Source of the DNA: Prosapia bicincta
Taxonomy: Eukaryota; Arthropoda; Insecta; Hemiptera; Cercopidae
Reading direction: 5' to 3'
DNA length: 64,000 bases
Assembly: GCA_036971475.1 (NCBI GenBank)
Contig: JBAIZL010000008.1
Span: 25,719,482-25,783,481, forward strand
Shown: positions 24,201-32,718 of the stretch, one piece after another
Numbering within the stretch: position 1 is the first letter of the stretch
How the letters are laid out: every line of letters begins with the position of its first letter
Position numbers and translations under genes: made by a program
The notes under the pieces: generated by a model
Database searches by the model: none
Told to the model about the DNA's origin: nothing
The model's input: the letters and a program-made list of their open reading frames with translations, nothing else

Positions 24201-25500
24201 TATATATTTATATTGAAATATACCTATGATACTTCATCCAGTCAGGATAGATTTGGTTCTAATTGTATAAATGTAACCATTTAGATAATGTATAAATTTA
24301 AAACCAAATCTACCCTAACTGGAGACTTAATAAGTATATTTATAAAAATTAAACCAAAACGTTTCTCAAATATCTACACACATAAGGTTGCGTGACGTAC
24401 CGCTGCCGATGCGTACCACCTTATGCGCAGCACTGTGGCGCAAAAAAACATTTGTATCACTCCGCGCCCATTCACAATTTCTACATCCGCGCTGAAAATT
24501 TTAGCCAACTTTAATTTAAGAAAAAATAATGTTTCTAGGCACAGAAAAAAATAATTTCAATGAAAATAGCCTTTTTACATGTTTCTGAATGTTTCATGAA
24601 AATATAGGCCCGGTTTAGCAAACTAAACAATTACCAAAATATTTTCTGGATATCGTCCTATTTGATGGTGTTAAACAATTTCCCAATATATCGTATGTGG
24701 CCGAGCTTCACCATTTTAACCCAATTTTATACTTTAATCTCAGGTGGTGACCAATGTGAACACTAACCAAAAAATATTTTTCATATATTTTGTCAAATAG
24801 TATATTTGTTCTAGGAAAAAATTATATAAAACACTTCAAACTTAGATCTTTGTTTATATTTTAGTGAGAAAAAATTTTTCACTTGAAGAGTTAAGTATAC
24901 AAAAAAAAATTTAACAATACAAATAACCAAAATCATCAAAAAATGTGTGAAATAAAAATTTTATTTCATTTAATATCAATATGTTACCCATGATAACTGA
25001 TCAATTAAATTCTTAATTTTTCAAGCTAAATTCTACAAAAAAATTAACCTGGGTAGATTTGGAACATAAGTAAATCCATACTTTATAACAATTCATTTTA
25101 TAACTTTGCCTGATAAATATTATAAGTTTTATAATAGCTTGGAAAATTTCGGCTTAAACCTGAATAATACCCCTATTTTGAGTAATACCGAGTCACATAC
25201 CAAGGCTAGTAATAAGACATATTATTATTAATTTATTGAAGAAACGTATTTTTTTGTTTGTGTTGGTGATATGAAGACGAGAATCAAGTACAATTGTATG
25301 AGAAGTCTTTTTATAGTGACTCGAACTCTAATAATTTCTGTAAACATTAATGAAGGTCAATGAAAACCACATGGTTTTCCTATCGTCATGTTTTAAAAAT
25401 GAAGACCAAGTCTTACCTGGCTCAACTGTTCTTCAGCTTGTTGCCTCTGATTTGGGTCTATTGTTGCTCTTAAAAGGTCAGTTAATTTCCGTGTATCCAT
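6251..25500 (-). CDS. IPO7: Importin-7 (moleskin) nuclear import receptor, N-terminal 435 codons, nine exons
   Basis: Karyopherin-beta receptor that binds cargo and Ran-GTP and carries cargo (in flies phosphorylated ERK and others) into the nucleus. Nine minus-strand exons join without a frame break: 25500-25417, 19681-19600, 19510-19357, 15117-14959, 14782-14626, 10585-10401, 8993-8820, 7377-7232, 6414-6251 (1305 nt). All introns are GT-AG. The product starts [20 protein letters not shown], the importin-beta N-terminal domain with the VRQAGVIYLKN signature near residue 50. HEAT-repeat text typical of importin-7/8 follows (for example [36 protein letters not shown]). The family is about 1040 residues long, so the C-terminal 58% lies beyond the left edge. 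Introns are 90 bp to 5.7 kb and full of transposons. Importin-7 is preferred over importin-8 because insects have one such gene. Family call very secure. Confidence 0.96.
7232..7377 (-). CDS. IPO7: IPO7 coding exon 8
   Basis: 146 nt, phase 2 to 1. It encodes [12 protein letters not shown], then [20 protein letters not shown] and the start of KVKFD. Two donors overlap here, G|GTAGGT and TAG|GTAAAA. The first is chosen because only it keeps frame with exon 9 and gives the conserved D. Confidence 0.93.
7496..7540 (-). ncRNA. Decayed hammerhead-like motif, copy e
   Basis: On the minus strand: CTGAGGA (a valid CUGANGA core), then GATTGC-TAT-GGAATT, then AATA where GAAA is expected, then TGTACA. 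The 3' flank AAGGTGATAAATAAATG matches copy c near 31962. Stem I is lost. It lies in the importin-7 intron beside exon 8. Clearly related to the better copies, but not functional as read. Confidence 0.4.
8820..8993 (-). CDS. IPO7: IPO7 coding exon 7
   Basis: 174 nt, phase 2 to 2. It begins [19 protein letters not shown] and ends [12 protein letters not shown]. The donor is GTAAGT and the acceptor is AAACAG. Confidence 0.95.
9269..9331. repeat. (TA)n microsatellite
   Basis: About 62 bp of uninterrupted TA in the importin-7 intron between exons 6 and 7. Confidence 0.98.
9332..9690 (+). repeat. Degenerate tandem repeat, three units
   Basis: A phrase of the form AGGAAAT-GTTACTCG-AGTTTTT-GAGT-CAAAACC-CATCA begins near 9356, 9492 and 9606. 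Spacing is unequal (about 115-135 bp) and identity is moderate. It follows directly after a (TA)n run. No coding potential. Confidence 0.45.
10238..10310 (+). repeat. tRNA-derived SINE head (degenerate)
   Basis: GTTTGAGTGGTCTAGCGG resembles a pol III A box (TRGYNNARNGG) and GGGTCTCGGACTCAACCC, about 35 bp on, resembles a B box (GGTTCGANTCC). The spacing fits a tRNA-derived SINE promoter. It does not fold as a complete tRNA, so a tRNA gene is not called. Confidence 0.45.
10401..10585 (-). CDS. IPO7: IPO7 coding exon 6
   Basis: 185 nt, phase 0 to 2. It starts [19 protein letters not shown]. It carries the acidic [19 protein letters not shown] block, one of the best-conserved stretches of importin-7/8. 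Confidence 0.96.
10729..11379. mobile_element. piggyBac-type MITE, 651 bp, TTAA target
   Basis: Flanked by TTAA (10725-10728 and 11380-11383). The termini ACACGTTGAGTA and ACACATTGAGTA are inverted, and long subterminal parts are complementary (both ends carry TTCATGTACGCCC-like text). A central hairpin pairs AGAATGTCTAC with GTAGACATTCT (11031-11077). No transposase. It lies in the importin-7 intron upstream of exon 6. Confidence 0.8.
12000..13170 (+). pseudogene. Degenerate relic of a repeat-associated protein family, frameshifted
   Basis: Broken plus-strand text still shows [38 protein letters not shown] (12595-12655) and [12 protein letters not shown] (12929-12965). The order and wording (xxTSHGKGxCDGIGGTxKR, then a YDxxWW domain) match an uncharacterised protein that is multicopy in many arthropod and cnidarian genomes and probably transposon-associated. 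Stops and frameshifts throughout; not functional. The family identification is from memory. Confidence 0.5.
13610..14457 (-). mobile_element. hAT element relic with perfect 8-bp TSD
   Basis: The termini CAGGGGTTCTCAACC (13610) and GGTTGAGAACCACTG (ending 14457) are inverted. The flanks GTCTAGAG (13602-13609 and 14458-14465) are an exact 8-bp target-site duplication. At 848 bp it is too short for a whole transposase, and an internal deletion has removed the N-terminal part. It sits in the importin-7 intron between exons 5 and 6. Confidence 0.93.
13769..14218 (-). pseudogene. hAT transposase C-terminal remnant (SCAND3/ZBED5-like)
   Basis: A 149-codon open stretch ends in the hAT dimerisation region: [20 protein letters not shown], then [20 protein letters not shown] and a [13 protein letters not shown] tail, as in the ZBED5/SCAND3/FAM200 group of hAT transposases. 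The BED finger and the catalytic N-terminal half are missing. The uninterrupted frame and clean TSD suggest a fairly young insertion of an already deleted copy. Confidence 0.85.
14626..14782 (-). CDS. IPO7: IPO7 coding exon 5
   Basis: 157 nt, phase 2 to 0. It begins [19 protein letters not shown] and ends LKIYFALTQ, matching the conserved importin-7 block that precedes the YxLPL motif of the next exon. The 3' flanking intron holds the hAT relic. Confidence 0.95.
14959..15117 (-). CDS. IPO7: IPO7 coding exon 4
   Basis: 159 nt, phase 2 to 2. It encodes the HEAT segment running from [19 protein letters not shown] to [16 protein letters not shown]. The 4.2-kb intron upstream contains both mariner relics. 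Confidence 0.95.
15247..15294. repeat. (TA)n microsatellite
   Basis: 48 bp of TA immediately left of the mariner relic. Confidence 0.98.
15295..17377 (+). pseudogene. mariner transposase pseudogene split by a MITE
   Basis: The start is near 15463: [17 protein letters not shown], the mariner N-terminal HTH. The frame is cut at 15574 by the element at 15575-16431, resumes as [11 protein letters not shown], then shows stops and small duplications (about 16420-16700). From 16718 an open 219-codon stretch covers the catalytic domain: [27 protein letters not shown] and [11 protein letters not shown]. Mariner uses a DD34D triad. The second and third Asp are present, but the first is Asn (GNETW instead of GDETW), so this copy would be inactive even without the insertion. 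Terminal repeats were not identified with confidence. Confidence 0.88.
15575..16431. mobile_element. Tigger/pogo-type MITE nested in mariner, 857 bp, TA target
   Basis: The ends CAGTAAACTCCCGATTATCC and (reverse of right end) CAATAAACTCCTGATTATCC are inverted, both flanked by TA. Subterminal GGATTATCCGGGG-type text is repeated at each end. No transposase remains. Removing it with one TA rejoins the mariner frame (ACA AGT A|TT TAC AAG), proving it inserted into a transposase that was intact at that point. Confidence 0.88.
17400..17676. other. Spacer between the two mariners
   Basis: I see no feature here. The minus-strand open stretch at 17411-17605 has no recognisable domain. Confidence 0.4.
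17679..18875 (+). mobile_element. Second mariner element, internally deleted
   Basis: Left end CGAGGTGTGATAAAAAATAC and right end (reverse) CAGGGTGTGAACAAAATATAC are inverted. TA flanks the left end at 17677-17678 and lies two bases outside the right end at 18876-18877. It is a different subfamily from the neighbour: the transposase text differs throughout. At about 1.2 kb it is near full length, but with an internal deletion. Confidence 0.88.
17873..18800 (+). pseudogene. mariner transposase pseudogene of element 17679-18875
   Basis: N-terminal text begins [17 protein letters not shown] with a frameshift before [20 protein letters not shown]. After about 18100 a block is missing, and the text resumes at [19 protein letters not shown]. 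The catalytic motifs are [16 protein letters not shown] (first Asp intact), [11 protein letters not shown] and [11 protein letters not shown]. Stops at 18299-18301 and elsewhere. Inactive. Confidence 0.85.
18880..19356. other. IPO7 intron, plain AT-rich
   Basis: Nothing recognisable between the mariner right end and importin exon 3. Confidence 0.5.
19357..19510 (-). CDS. IPO7: IPO7 coding exon 3
   Basis: 154 nt, phase 1 to 2. It completes the VRQAGVIYLKN motif and continues with QYWADREVE and [20 protein letters not shown], importin-7/8-specific text. Only 89 bp separate it from exon 2. Confidence 0.95.
19600..19681 (-). CDS. IPO7: IPO7 coding exon 2
   Basis: 82 nt, entering in phase 0 and leaving in phase 1 at a GTAATT donor. 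It encodes the segment [18 protein letters not shown] and then the invariant start of VRQAG. This is the Ran-binding importin-beta N-terminal domain. Confidence 0.95.
19682..22279. other. IPO7 intron 1, left half
   Basis: No exon. About 20580-21050 is relatively C-rich with a short (CTGA)n tract near 21018-21039. About 21590-21740 resembles 29170-29250 (shared text near AAACATGTCCTG), suggesting another dispersed repeat. Confidence 0.4.
22280..24740. repeat. Modular repeat complex, part 1 (IPO7 intron 1)
   Basis: Three modules recur. M1, TATACCTATGAAG...GATAGATTTGGTTGTAATTTTATACATTA, lies at about 22500(+), 22575(-), 23465(+), 23538(+), 23608(-), 24222(+) and 24298(-). M2, TGTAGAACACGAATATCAAC...CGTGAACCGGGTGCGCAGTAGC, lies at 22284(+), 23082(+) and 23258(-). 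M3, GCTCGGCCACCTACGATATT...CACCAAATAGGACGATATCC, lies at 23915(+) and, inverted, at 24645-24705. Copies face each other around short spacers. M1 and M2 recur 5-9 kb away (28.5-32.4 kb). No coding; class unknown. Confidence 0.75.
25417..25500 (-). CDS. IPO7: IPO7 coding exon 1 (start codon)
   Basis: 28 codons starting at the ATG at 25500 and ending phase 0 at a GTAAGA donor. It encodes the first importin-beta N-terminal helix and the start of the next (residues 1-28, ending AEEQLSQ). There is no upstream in-frame ATG, and the start matches the usual family start MD. Confidence 0.94.
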
Positions 25501-25640
25501 TGCTGATTTTTTCGTATATTTAAAACATACAAAGTATAATTACAATAAATTTTTAATTCTATAATACATATACTGCATACACAAAAAGTTATCTTCACAG
25601 GTCACGTGACCCGTCAATAACAATGGCGGGATGTGACGAG
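25501..25640 (-). promoter_or_regulatory. IPO7 5' region with palindromic E-box and ATGGCGGG element
   Basis: Just upstream of the importin-7 ATG lies a 10-bp palindrome GTCACGTGAC (25601-25610), an E-box/CLEAR-type site bound by USF/MITF/TFEB-class bHLH-ZIP factors. An AACAATGGCGGGA element follows at 25619-25631, resembling the core of YY1/Pho sites. No TATA box is placed convincingly. The 5'UTR extent is unknown. This GC-richer island in AT-rich DNA is the most promoter-like stretch between the two divergent genes. Function is inferred. Confidence 0.4.
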
Positions 25641-25857
25641 TGACCATAAATAGCTACATGATTTCAGTTCTGTTTAATTTTTTATTCATTTATGCCTTAT
25701 ATTAAAATGCTCATACTAAAGTTTTAAAACTTCTAAAATGTTCATCGTGACCAACCTTCGCCAAGAATATATTGTTTTCACAGACCTTTATTTTGGCATA
25801 GGAAATAAAATCAAGATTTCTTGTATTTTGTAGTCCATTACGTTCGGTGAATCTTAT

Positions 25858-26309
25858 TAATCACTTAAACAATAGTATGACTATCCGAACTGTATATTTA
25901 GTAAATTTGTTAAAACTTACCGAGACCGAACGTTTTCGATCGCTATGTGCCGATCTTCATCAGTGTCTTCTGCTTGGAGATGTTGGGTCAAGCGGTGACC
26001 GTTTTAAAGGTAGGTTTTCGATAGTATCAAATAGTATGTGTGATTTGTATTGTGTTTGTTCGTTTAATATGTTTGAAAAAACACAAAATACAAACATATT
26101 AAACGAACAAACACAATACAAATCACACATACTATTTGATACTATCGAAAACCTACCTTTAAAACCGTCACTGCTTGACCCAACATCTCCAAGCAGAAGA
26201 CACTGATAAAGATCGGCACATAGCGATGGAAAACTTTCTGTCTCAGTAAGTTTTATCAAATTTACTAAATTTAAAGTTCGGATAGTCATAAGCTGTTGTC
26301 TAAGTGATG
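25858..26309. repeat. 452-bp near-perfect palindrome 360 bp upstream of IPO7 ATG
   Basis: Arms 25858-26075 and 26091-26309 are reverse complements with a 15-bp loop. Any frame open on one strand is mirrored on the other, so the twin 119-codon open stretches are an artefact. The arms carry CACTGATGAAGATCGGCACA followed by CGATCGAAAAC, resembling the 3' text of Penelope-like elements. AAAATCAAGATTT flanks both sides (25807-25819 and 26312-26324), a possible 13-bp target duplication. A third, single-arm copy lies at 58385-58545. Confidence 0.85.
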
Positions 26310-26584
26310 AAAAAATCAAGATTTTGAGTCGTAGCCAATTTTTTTCGTTCGTGCTCCTTGCTACTATATATACCGTGTTCCTAGCCCTCTCCGTTCTGGT
26401 TATTTTCGTTGTTATTCGTATTTGGGTTAAAGACTTTAATTAGTTCCCTAATATTAGACAAACTGGATACTTTGTAACTAAATAGTAATATAGCTATATT
26501 TTAATGAACTATAACCTATTAAAGTTTGCTTAAAGAGTTTAAAAATTCACAGCTGTGACTATTAAACAATTCGAAATATCACTA

Positions 26585-26650
26585 CACATTAGGTAACTAA
26601 TACATATAGACTAGTTTCGACAACGATGTCGCCTTCATTAGCGATTGCTT
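26585..26650 (-). repeat. Penelope-like/hammerhead-like fragment, copy f
   Basis: On the minus strand: CTAATGA, then a hairpin CGACA-TCGT-TGTCG, then AAAC and CTAGTC. It resembles the CTGATGA-stem-GAAA-palindrome-TC order of hammerhead terminal repeats, but helix register and stem I do not fit well. Confidence 0.3.
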
Positions 26651-26808
26651 ACTATTATCAAATTTCATTAAACTACATTAATATAACATTGGCGATAAAA
26701 CCACAGTTGGTTTTTCGCCAGAAAAAAAAAATATATAAATTATTTATATAGACTCCATTTTGTATAACTATCAAGATAATAGATTTAAAGACAAATAAAA
26801 AAAGAACA

Positions 26809-26810
<2 letters not shown>

Positions 26811-26839
<29 letters not shown>
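26811..26839. repeat. (TA)n microsatellite
   Basis: TA run immediately left of the 26838-26992 hairpin. Confidence 0.97.
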
Positions 26840-26844
<5 letters not shown>

Positions 26845-26992
26845 CAACATAGGTTATTCAAATACAAGAATATTTATTATTTAAATAATAAATAATAATA
26901 ATAATAATTATTATTATATTTATTAATAATGTCTATTAATAAATATTTAAATAATAAATATTCTTGTATTTGAATAACCTATGTTGTTTTAA
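26838..26992. repeat. Hairpin: 50-57-bp arms, ATT-rich loop
   Basis: TTAAAACAACATAGGTTATT (from 26839) is mirrored exactly at the right end (to 26992), and pairing continues through ATACAAGAATATTTATTATT. The loop is (AAT)n/(ATT)n. The hairpin lies between two (TA)n tracts, as if inserted in or generated by TA-repeat DNA. Confidence 0.9.
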
Positions 26993-27011
26993 ATTATTAA
27001 ACAAGAAAACG

Positions 27012-27013
<2 letters not shown>

Positions 27014-27074
<61 letters not shown>
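27014..27074. repeat. (TA)n microsatellite
   Basis: 61 bp of TA, right of the hairpin. Confidence 0.98.
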
Positions 27075-27077
<3 letters not shown>

Positions 27078-27182
27078 ACATATGTATATGTGTGTGTGTA
27101 TAAAGCAAAAGTATTAGAACACATATCAGTATTAAATAAATAAGAACTCACTAACTACAATATGAAAATGTTTCATTTTACT

Positions 27183-27236
27183 ACAGTTACTTGATGTACA
27201 TTTCGATTACATGGTAATCATCTTTAGAAATACTGT
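27183..27236 (-). ncRNA. Type I hammerhead ribozyme-like motif, copy a
   Basis: Read on the minus strand: stem I 5' strand ACAGTATTT; core CTAAAGA (consensus CUGANGA, one change at G5); stem II GATTAC-CAT-GTAATC, six Watson-Crick pairs; GAAA; palindromic stem III TGTACA; cleavage doublet TC; stem I 3' strand AAGTAACTGT. Stem I pairs over nine positions with one bulged A. The G5 change should abolish self-cleavage. A 6-nt palindromic stem III is typical of hammerheads that act as dimers in Penelope-like elements and retrozymes. Confidence 0.65.
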
Positions 27237-27241
27237 TAAAG

Positions 27242-27290
27242 GACCTCTGAAGATGATTACAATGTAACCGAAATATACATGAAGTAATTA
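27242..27290 (+). ncRNA. Hammerhead-like motif, copy b (right arm)
   Basis: On the plus strand: CTGAAGA, a valid CUGANGA core; stem II GATTAC-AAT-GTAACC with one mismatch; GAAA; TATACA; then TG where UH is expected. Stem I does not pair. It is the mirror partner of copy a and keeps G5, which copy a has lost. Confidence 0.5.
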
Positions 27291-27342
27291 TAGTAGAATA
27301 TAATATTTTTATATTGTGGTTAGTGGGTTCTCATTATTTTAG

Positions 27343-28400
27343 TTAAGATCAATCCATAGTGTTAATTAAATATATTAGTATGTTGAGTGAAGATGGAATC
27401 AAATAATATCGATTTTTTTATAACCGTAATACCTATATTAAGTTGCATTTAATATTAGGACATAGATCTACGCACTAATCTACTATACTGAATCGAAAAG
27501 GAAATTGAATTCCACTCGTTTTTGCTGGTTTGTTAATCTTCGAGATTGATATTTTTAACTTTATTTTTATCAAAACTGAGAACAAGAGTGACGGTGATGG
27601 GAGTGGTCAATTTTCAAAAAGATTGGGCTTTTACCTTTGTGTCAAAACGTGTTCCTTTAAAGTTTGTGTAATTTATAGTGTTAACAAATTATTTTCTCAT
27701 TGTGAAATACGGTAAATTAGTTGTGTAACTAATATATCACATAAAATTTTAATTTGATTATAGTAACCCAATTATGTCTATTAAACATCTTTCAACAGGT
27801 AAATAACATCTTAACAAGTAAAAATCTAAAGTGTTTTGTGCGAGCAAGTAGACTTCATACCAACTATCTAGATTATAATGAAGAAAGAAATAATTTAGGG
27901 TTATTGTGCATAAGAGCGGCCACCTACGATATTTTGGAAAATTGTTCAAAGCCACCAAATACTATATAAAAAAAAAATTTTTTTGTTGCTCTTATGCACA
28001 ATTACCCAATTTTTGTTATAATACAGTATATGTCAGTATGGATCTTGTTAAAATTCTGACAATATCTAATGTATAATAACTAATAATAGGACTTAACATG
28101 GTATATTGTTTAAACATGTAAATTTAAAAAAATGCAACATAACCCTAGAACAGATAATGCTGCAACCCAATTGTTGAAGACTTGATTCAGGTTTCTCGAA
28201 ACATACATCTTTTAAAAATGTATGTACATAAAATACATATTATACACATATATTATATTATCTTATATAAAATATAATTTTATATGCAACGTTATTTTTA
28301 TATTAAAATGACAAAAAAACTTTATAGTCAGTTTTAGACTACATTTTACCAATGCTCCAGAGATGTTACTTTTTGTAGAATTGGAAATCTTGGAATTAAA
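27343..28400. other. Intergenic, no gene recognised
   Basis: A stretch at 27905-27975 repeats the M3 module (GGCCACCTACGATATTTTGG). The open frame at 27530-27715 ends at a possible GTAAAT donor but has no recognisable domain. A non-coding GST leader exon could lie here, but I cannot show it. Confidence 0.4.
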
Positions 28401-28404
28401 GAAT

Positions 28405-29130
28405 AAAAATTGGTATTTATTTCCCGTGCACACGAATACGATTTTAGTGAAAATAATTATACCAGCTGACGCAGAAAGTCATCAGAGATGGCTCAGGGAA
28501 ATAAATACCATTTTATCAAATTAAAGTTGCGTATAAATGCCTCGCCGTACTACTTATACATATATTTAAATATACCTATAAAGTCTCCAGTTAGGATAGA
28601 TTTGGTTGTAATTGTATACATTACTCTATACCTATATTAAAATATACTTGTAGAGTGCCCAGTCAGGATAGATTTGGTTGTAAATTTATACATTACCTAA
28701 TTAGACGTCTACTTCTGCGGAGTAATATTTTTTGCGAGGTAACATCACGTGATCTCTAGCCTTACTTGTGTAAATTTGGTCAAATGTATAGTATTACAAC
28801 CAAATATATCCTGACTGGATATTTCATAGGTGTATAAAATTTACCTTCCGTGGTAATAACAAACAATAATTATCAACTTAACTTCAGGACATGTTTTTGA
28901 TTCATTTTATATGCATTGTATTGGGAGGGGGGTAGGCAATTTGCATTTTTACCAGCACTATTACTACCATGTACAGAGGGAATTACAATTATCAAAATTT
29001 ATAATTTTTGGGATGTGAGCAAGAGTTGTAATAATTATTTTCGTATCCCTGATGACTTTCTGCGTCGGCCAGTATAATTGTTTTCGTCAAAATCGTACAT
29101 GTGGGCATGGGAAATAAATACCAAAAACTT
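28405..29130. repeat. Modular repeat complex, part 2, bounded by an inverted pair
   Basis: About 28415-28520 and about 29040-29130 are inverted copies (GGTATTTATTTCCCGTGCAC against GGGCATGGGAAATAAATACC, both with the GACTTTCTGCGTC core). Between them lie M1 copies at about 28562(+), 28638(+) and 28793(-). Together this looks like one composite foldback of about 720 bp. Confidence 0.7.
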
Positions 29131-29247
29131 TTCAACTCCATTTTTTAATTTTTAAATGAATGTGCTCAAAACTAATTAGTGATAGCTTTTTACATTTGGG
29201 AAGTAATTAGACAAGTGTATGAACTCATTTTGAAACATGTCCTGTAT

Positions 29248-29249
<2 letters not shown>

Positions 29250-29305
<56 letters not shown>
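29250..29305. repeat. (TA)n microsatellite
   Basis: 56 bp TA run. Confidence 0.98.
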
Positions 29306-29307
<2 letters not shown>

Positions 29308-29327
29308 TTGATATTTAACGTTATCTA

Positions 29328-31084
<1,757 letters not shown>

Positions 31085-31345
31085 TTAGGTGCTAATATGA
31101 ATATCTTCATGTTCATTAATTATATAATTATCATATTTAGTTCCATAGATGGGAATGGCTTCTAAGTCTAAATCAGTAAGTAGCTCAACTTTGCTTTCTC
31201 CTGAGTAAGTGGAGTAGAGTTTGGATTGGAACTTCATTTTTTTTCTCAGAGGAAAGAAAATATCCAACTTCTCCTTTCCAGTGATTGTACTTCCCTCGTT
31301 AAACCTTTCCTCATGCTCAAGCTCTTTTATTGTTAAGGTCCTCTG
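31085..31345 (-). other. Orphan exon-like open frame, unidentified
   Basis: From an acceptor-like AATAACAG (about 31346-31353) an open minus-strand frame runs about 85 codons to a TAG at 31088-31086. It includes KELEHEERFNEGSTITGKEK, LDIFFPLRKKMKFQSKLYS and DLDLEAIPIYGTKYDNYIIN, ending NEHEDIHIST. The hydrophilic, mixed composition is unlike the translated AT-rich background, suggesting former or present coding. I recognise no domain. It could be the last exon of a small gene, a processed fragment or a transposon piece. No partner exon was found upstream on that strand. Confidence 0.3.
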
Positions 31346-31732
31346 TTATTAAAAACTAAAAATTAAAACCTTTCTTTCCTTTACAAACAAGTAGAGTACT
31401 TCCCTTTACAAACAAATAAAACTATTCAAATGTGCTTGCAGAGAGAGATTGTTTTAGAAATGTCGCAGGTGTTAGTCTCCTGACATCATATTTTTTTTTT
31501 CTGTCAATGGAAGGAAAATGCCATTCAACATCTAACCAAACATTTTCATGATGATAGCATAAATTAATGAAGTTTGACTTGTTCTTGAAAATTGGTGATT
31601 ACCTGTTGACCTGTCTAAAAAATAAAAGAAATTGGAACTGTTTCTCCCCAAAGTGACCAATTAAAAAGTCGATAAATATTGAGTCTTATTGCCATGTATT
31701 TAAAACAATCTTTATATTTAAATAACTTGTTT

Positions 31733-32440
31733 TAATGTGTAGAACTTAATGGGTATAAACTTTTTTTCTGCGGAAAATACAGAAAGTTAATTTTTTTCAC
31801 ATTTTAGTTGTTAGTCTGTAATGGCATGTATAGCGTGAACCGAGTGTGCAGCTACAGCGCACTGCACTACGTCTAGACATGAATATACCTATCAAGCATC
31901 TAGTTATTACAATTTAAATGAATAAAACCTCTATACCACAAATAATTTTTTCATTTATTTGATACCTTATGTACATTTCAATTGCATAGCAATCATCTTT
32001 AGAGGTAATTTACAAAACAACTACCAAGTATTGTAATTTTGGCAAATATTAATACTTATTGCCAAGTTTATTGGTAAAATTACAACAAAATTTATCCTGA
32101 CTGGATACTTATTAGGTATATTTTAATAAGGGTAACATAGTAATGTTGTATAAAATTATAACCAATTCTATCCTGACTGGATACTTCATAGGTATATTGT
32201 AATATTGTGTAAAACACACTAAAGTAAAAATAGTTTTGTTTGATTTATTTTATCACCTAATGAAAAGTTAAATATTTACATTTTAAGGTTAGTATTAAAT
32301 TAAATAGACTTAGTTGTAGTGTAGCTACTGCGCGTCCAGTTTACACTATTGCCATTACAGACTAACATTTAAAATGTGAAAAGTTGATATTCATGTTGAA
32401 CACATTAAAACAAGTAATTTAAGAAAAAAAATATTAAAAA
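31733..32440. repeat. Modular repeat complex, part 3 (M2 inverted pair)
   Basis: M2 at 31733-31872 (+) faces an inverted M2 at about 32328-32420, with M1 copies (-) near 32070 and 32146 between. This is the same modules in the same nested order as near 23 kb. Ends directly before GST exon 32719. Confidence 0.7.
31962..32009 (-). ncRNA. Type I hammerhead ribozyme-like motif, copy c
   Basis: Minus strand: stem I 5' TACCT; core CTAAAGA; stem II GATTGC-TAT-GCAATT (five Watson-Crick pairs and one wobble); GAAA; TGTACA; TA (a valid UH); stem I 3' AGGTA. Stem I differs in sequence from copy a yet still pairs, and stem II has G-C where copy a has A-T. It shares the same G5-to-A change, so it is probably inactive. 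It sits inside modular repeat complex part 3. Confidence 0.65.
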
Positions 32441-32718
32441 AAACCATTTGCAATAACACTTAATATTGACCAAAAAGTCAATCAAATTGAAAGAAATGCA
32501 CTGCTACTGTGCCAAGGGTCATACATTTTGTTATTGGTACATAACTAATAGATGTTTTAAAAATAGGGAACAAAAATGTGGCTTTTTATAATTATGAATG
32601 TTTTTTTATTTATAAATGAAAGCCAAATTGTTTTAAAAAAACCAAACTTGGCGACTTTTATCAATTTTTTTGATTACAATCTAAGAAAATGTGTTTAAAA
32701 TATATCATTTTCTTTCAG

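Larger units (their letters stand above)
27133..27342. repeat. Head-to-head palindrome of hammerhead-bearing units
   Basis: Left arm 27133-27230 and right arm 27248-27342 are imperfect reverse complements (AGAACTCACTAACTACAATA against TATTGTGGTTAGTGGGTTCT). Each arm holds one hammerhead-like motif pointing away from the centre. Confidence 0.75.

Noticed and set aside
25960..26250. Hammerhead ribozymes in the palindrome arms (CTGATGA...GATCGAAAAC)
   Set aside because: The core and a stem II fit, but after GAAA the spacing to a UH doublet and the stem I partner do not fit, so only a resemblance is noted.
25847..26319. Two 119-codon open frames on opposite strands with nearly identical products
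   Set aside because: They are mirror images created by the palindrome; there is no independent coding signal.
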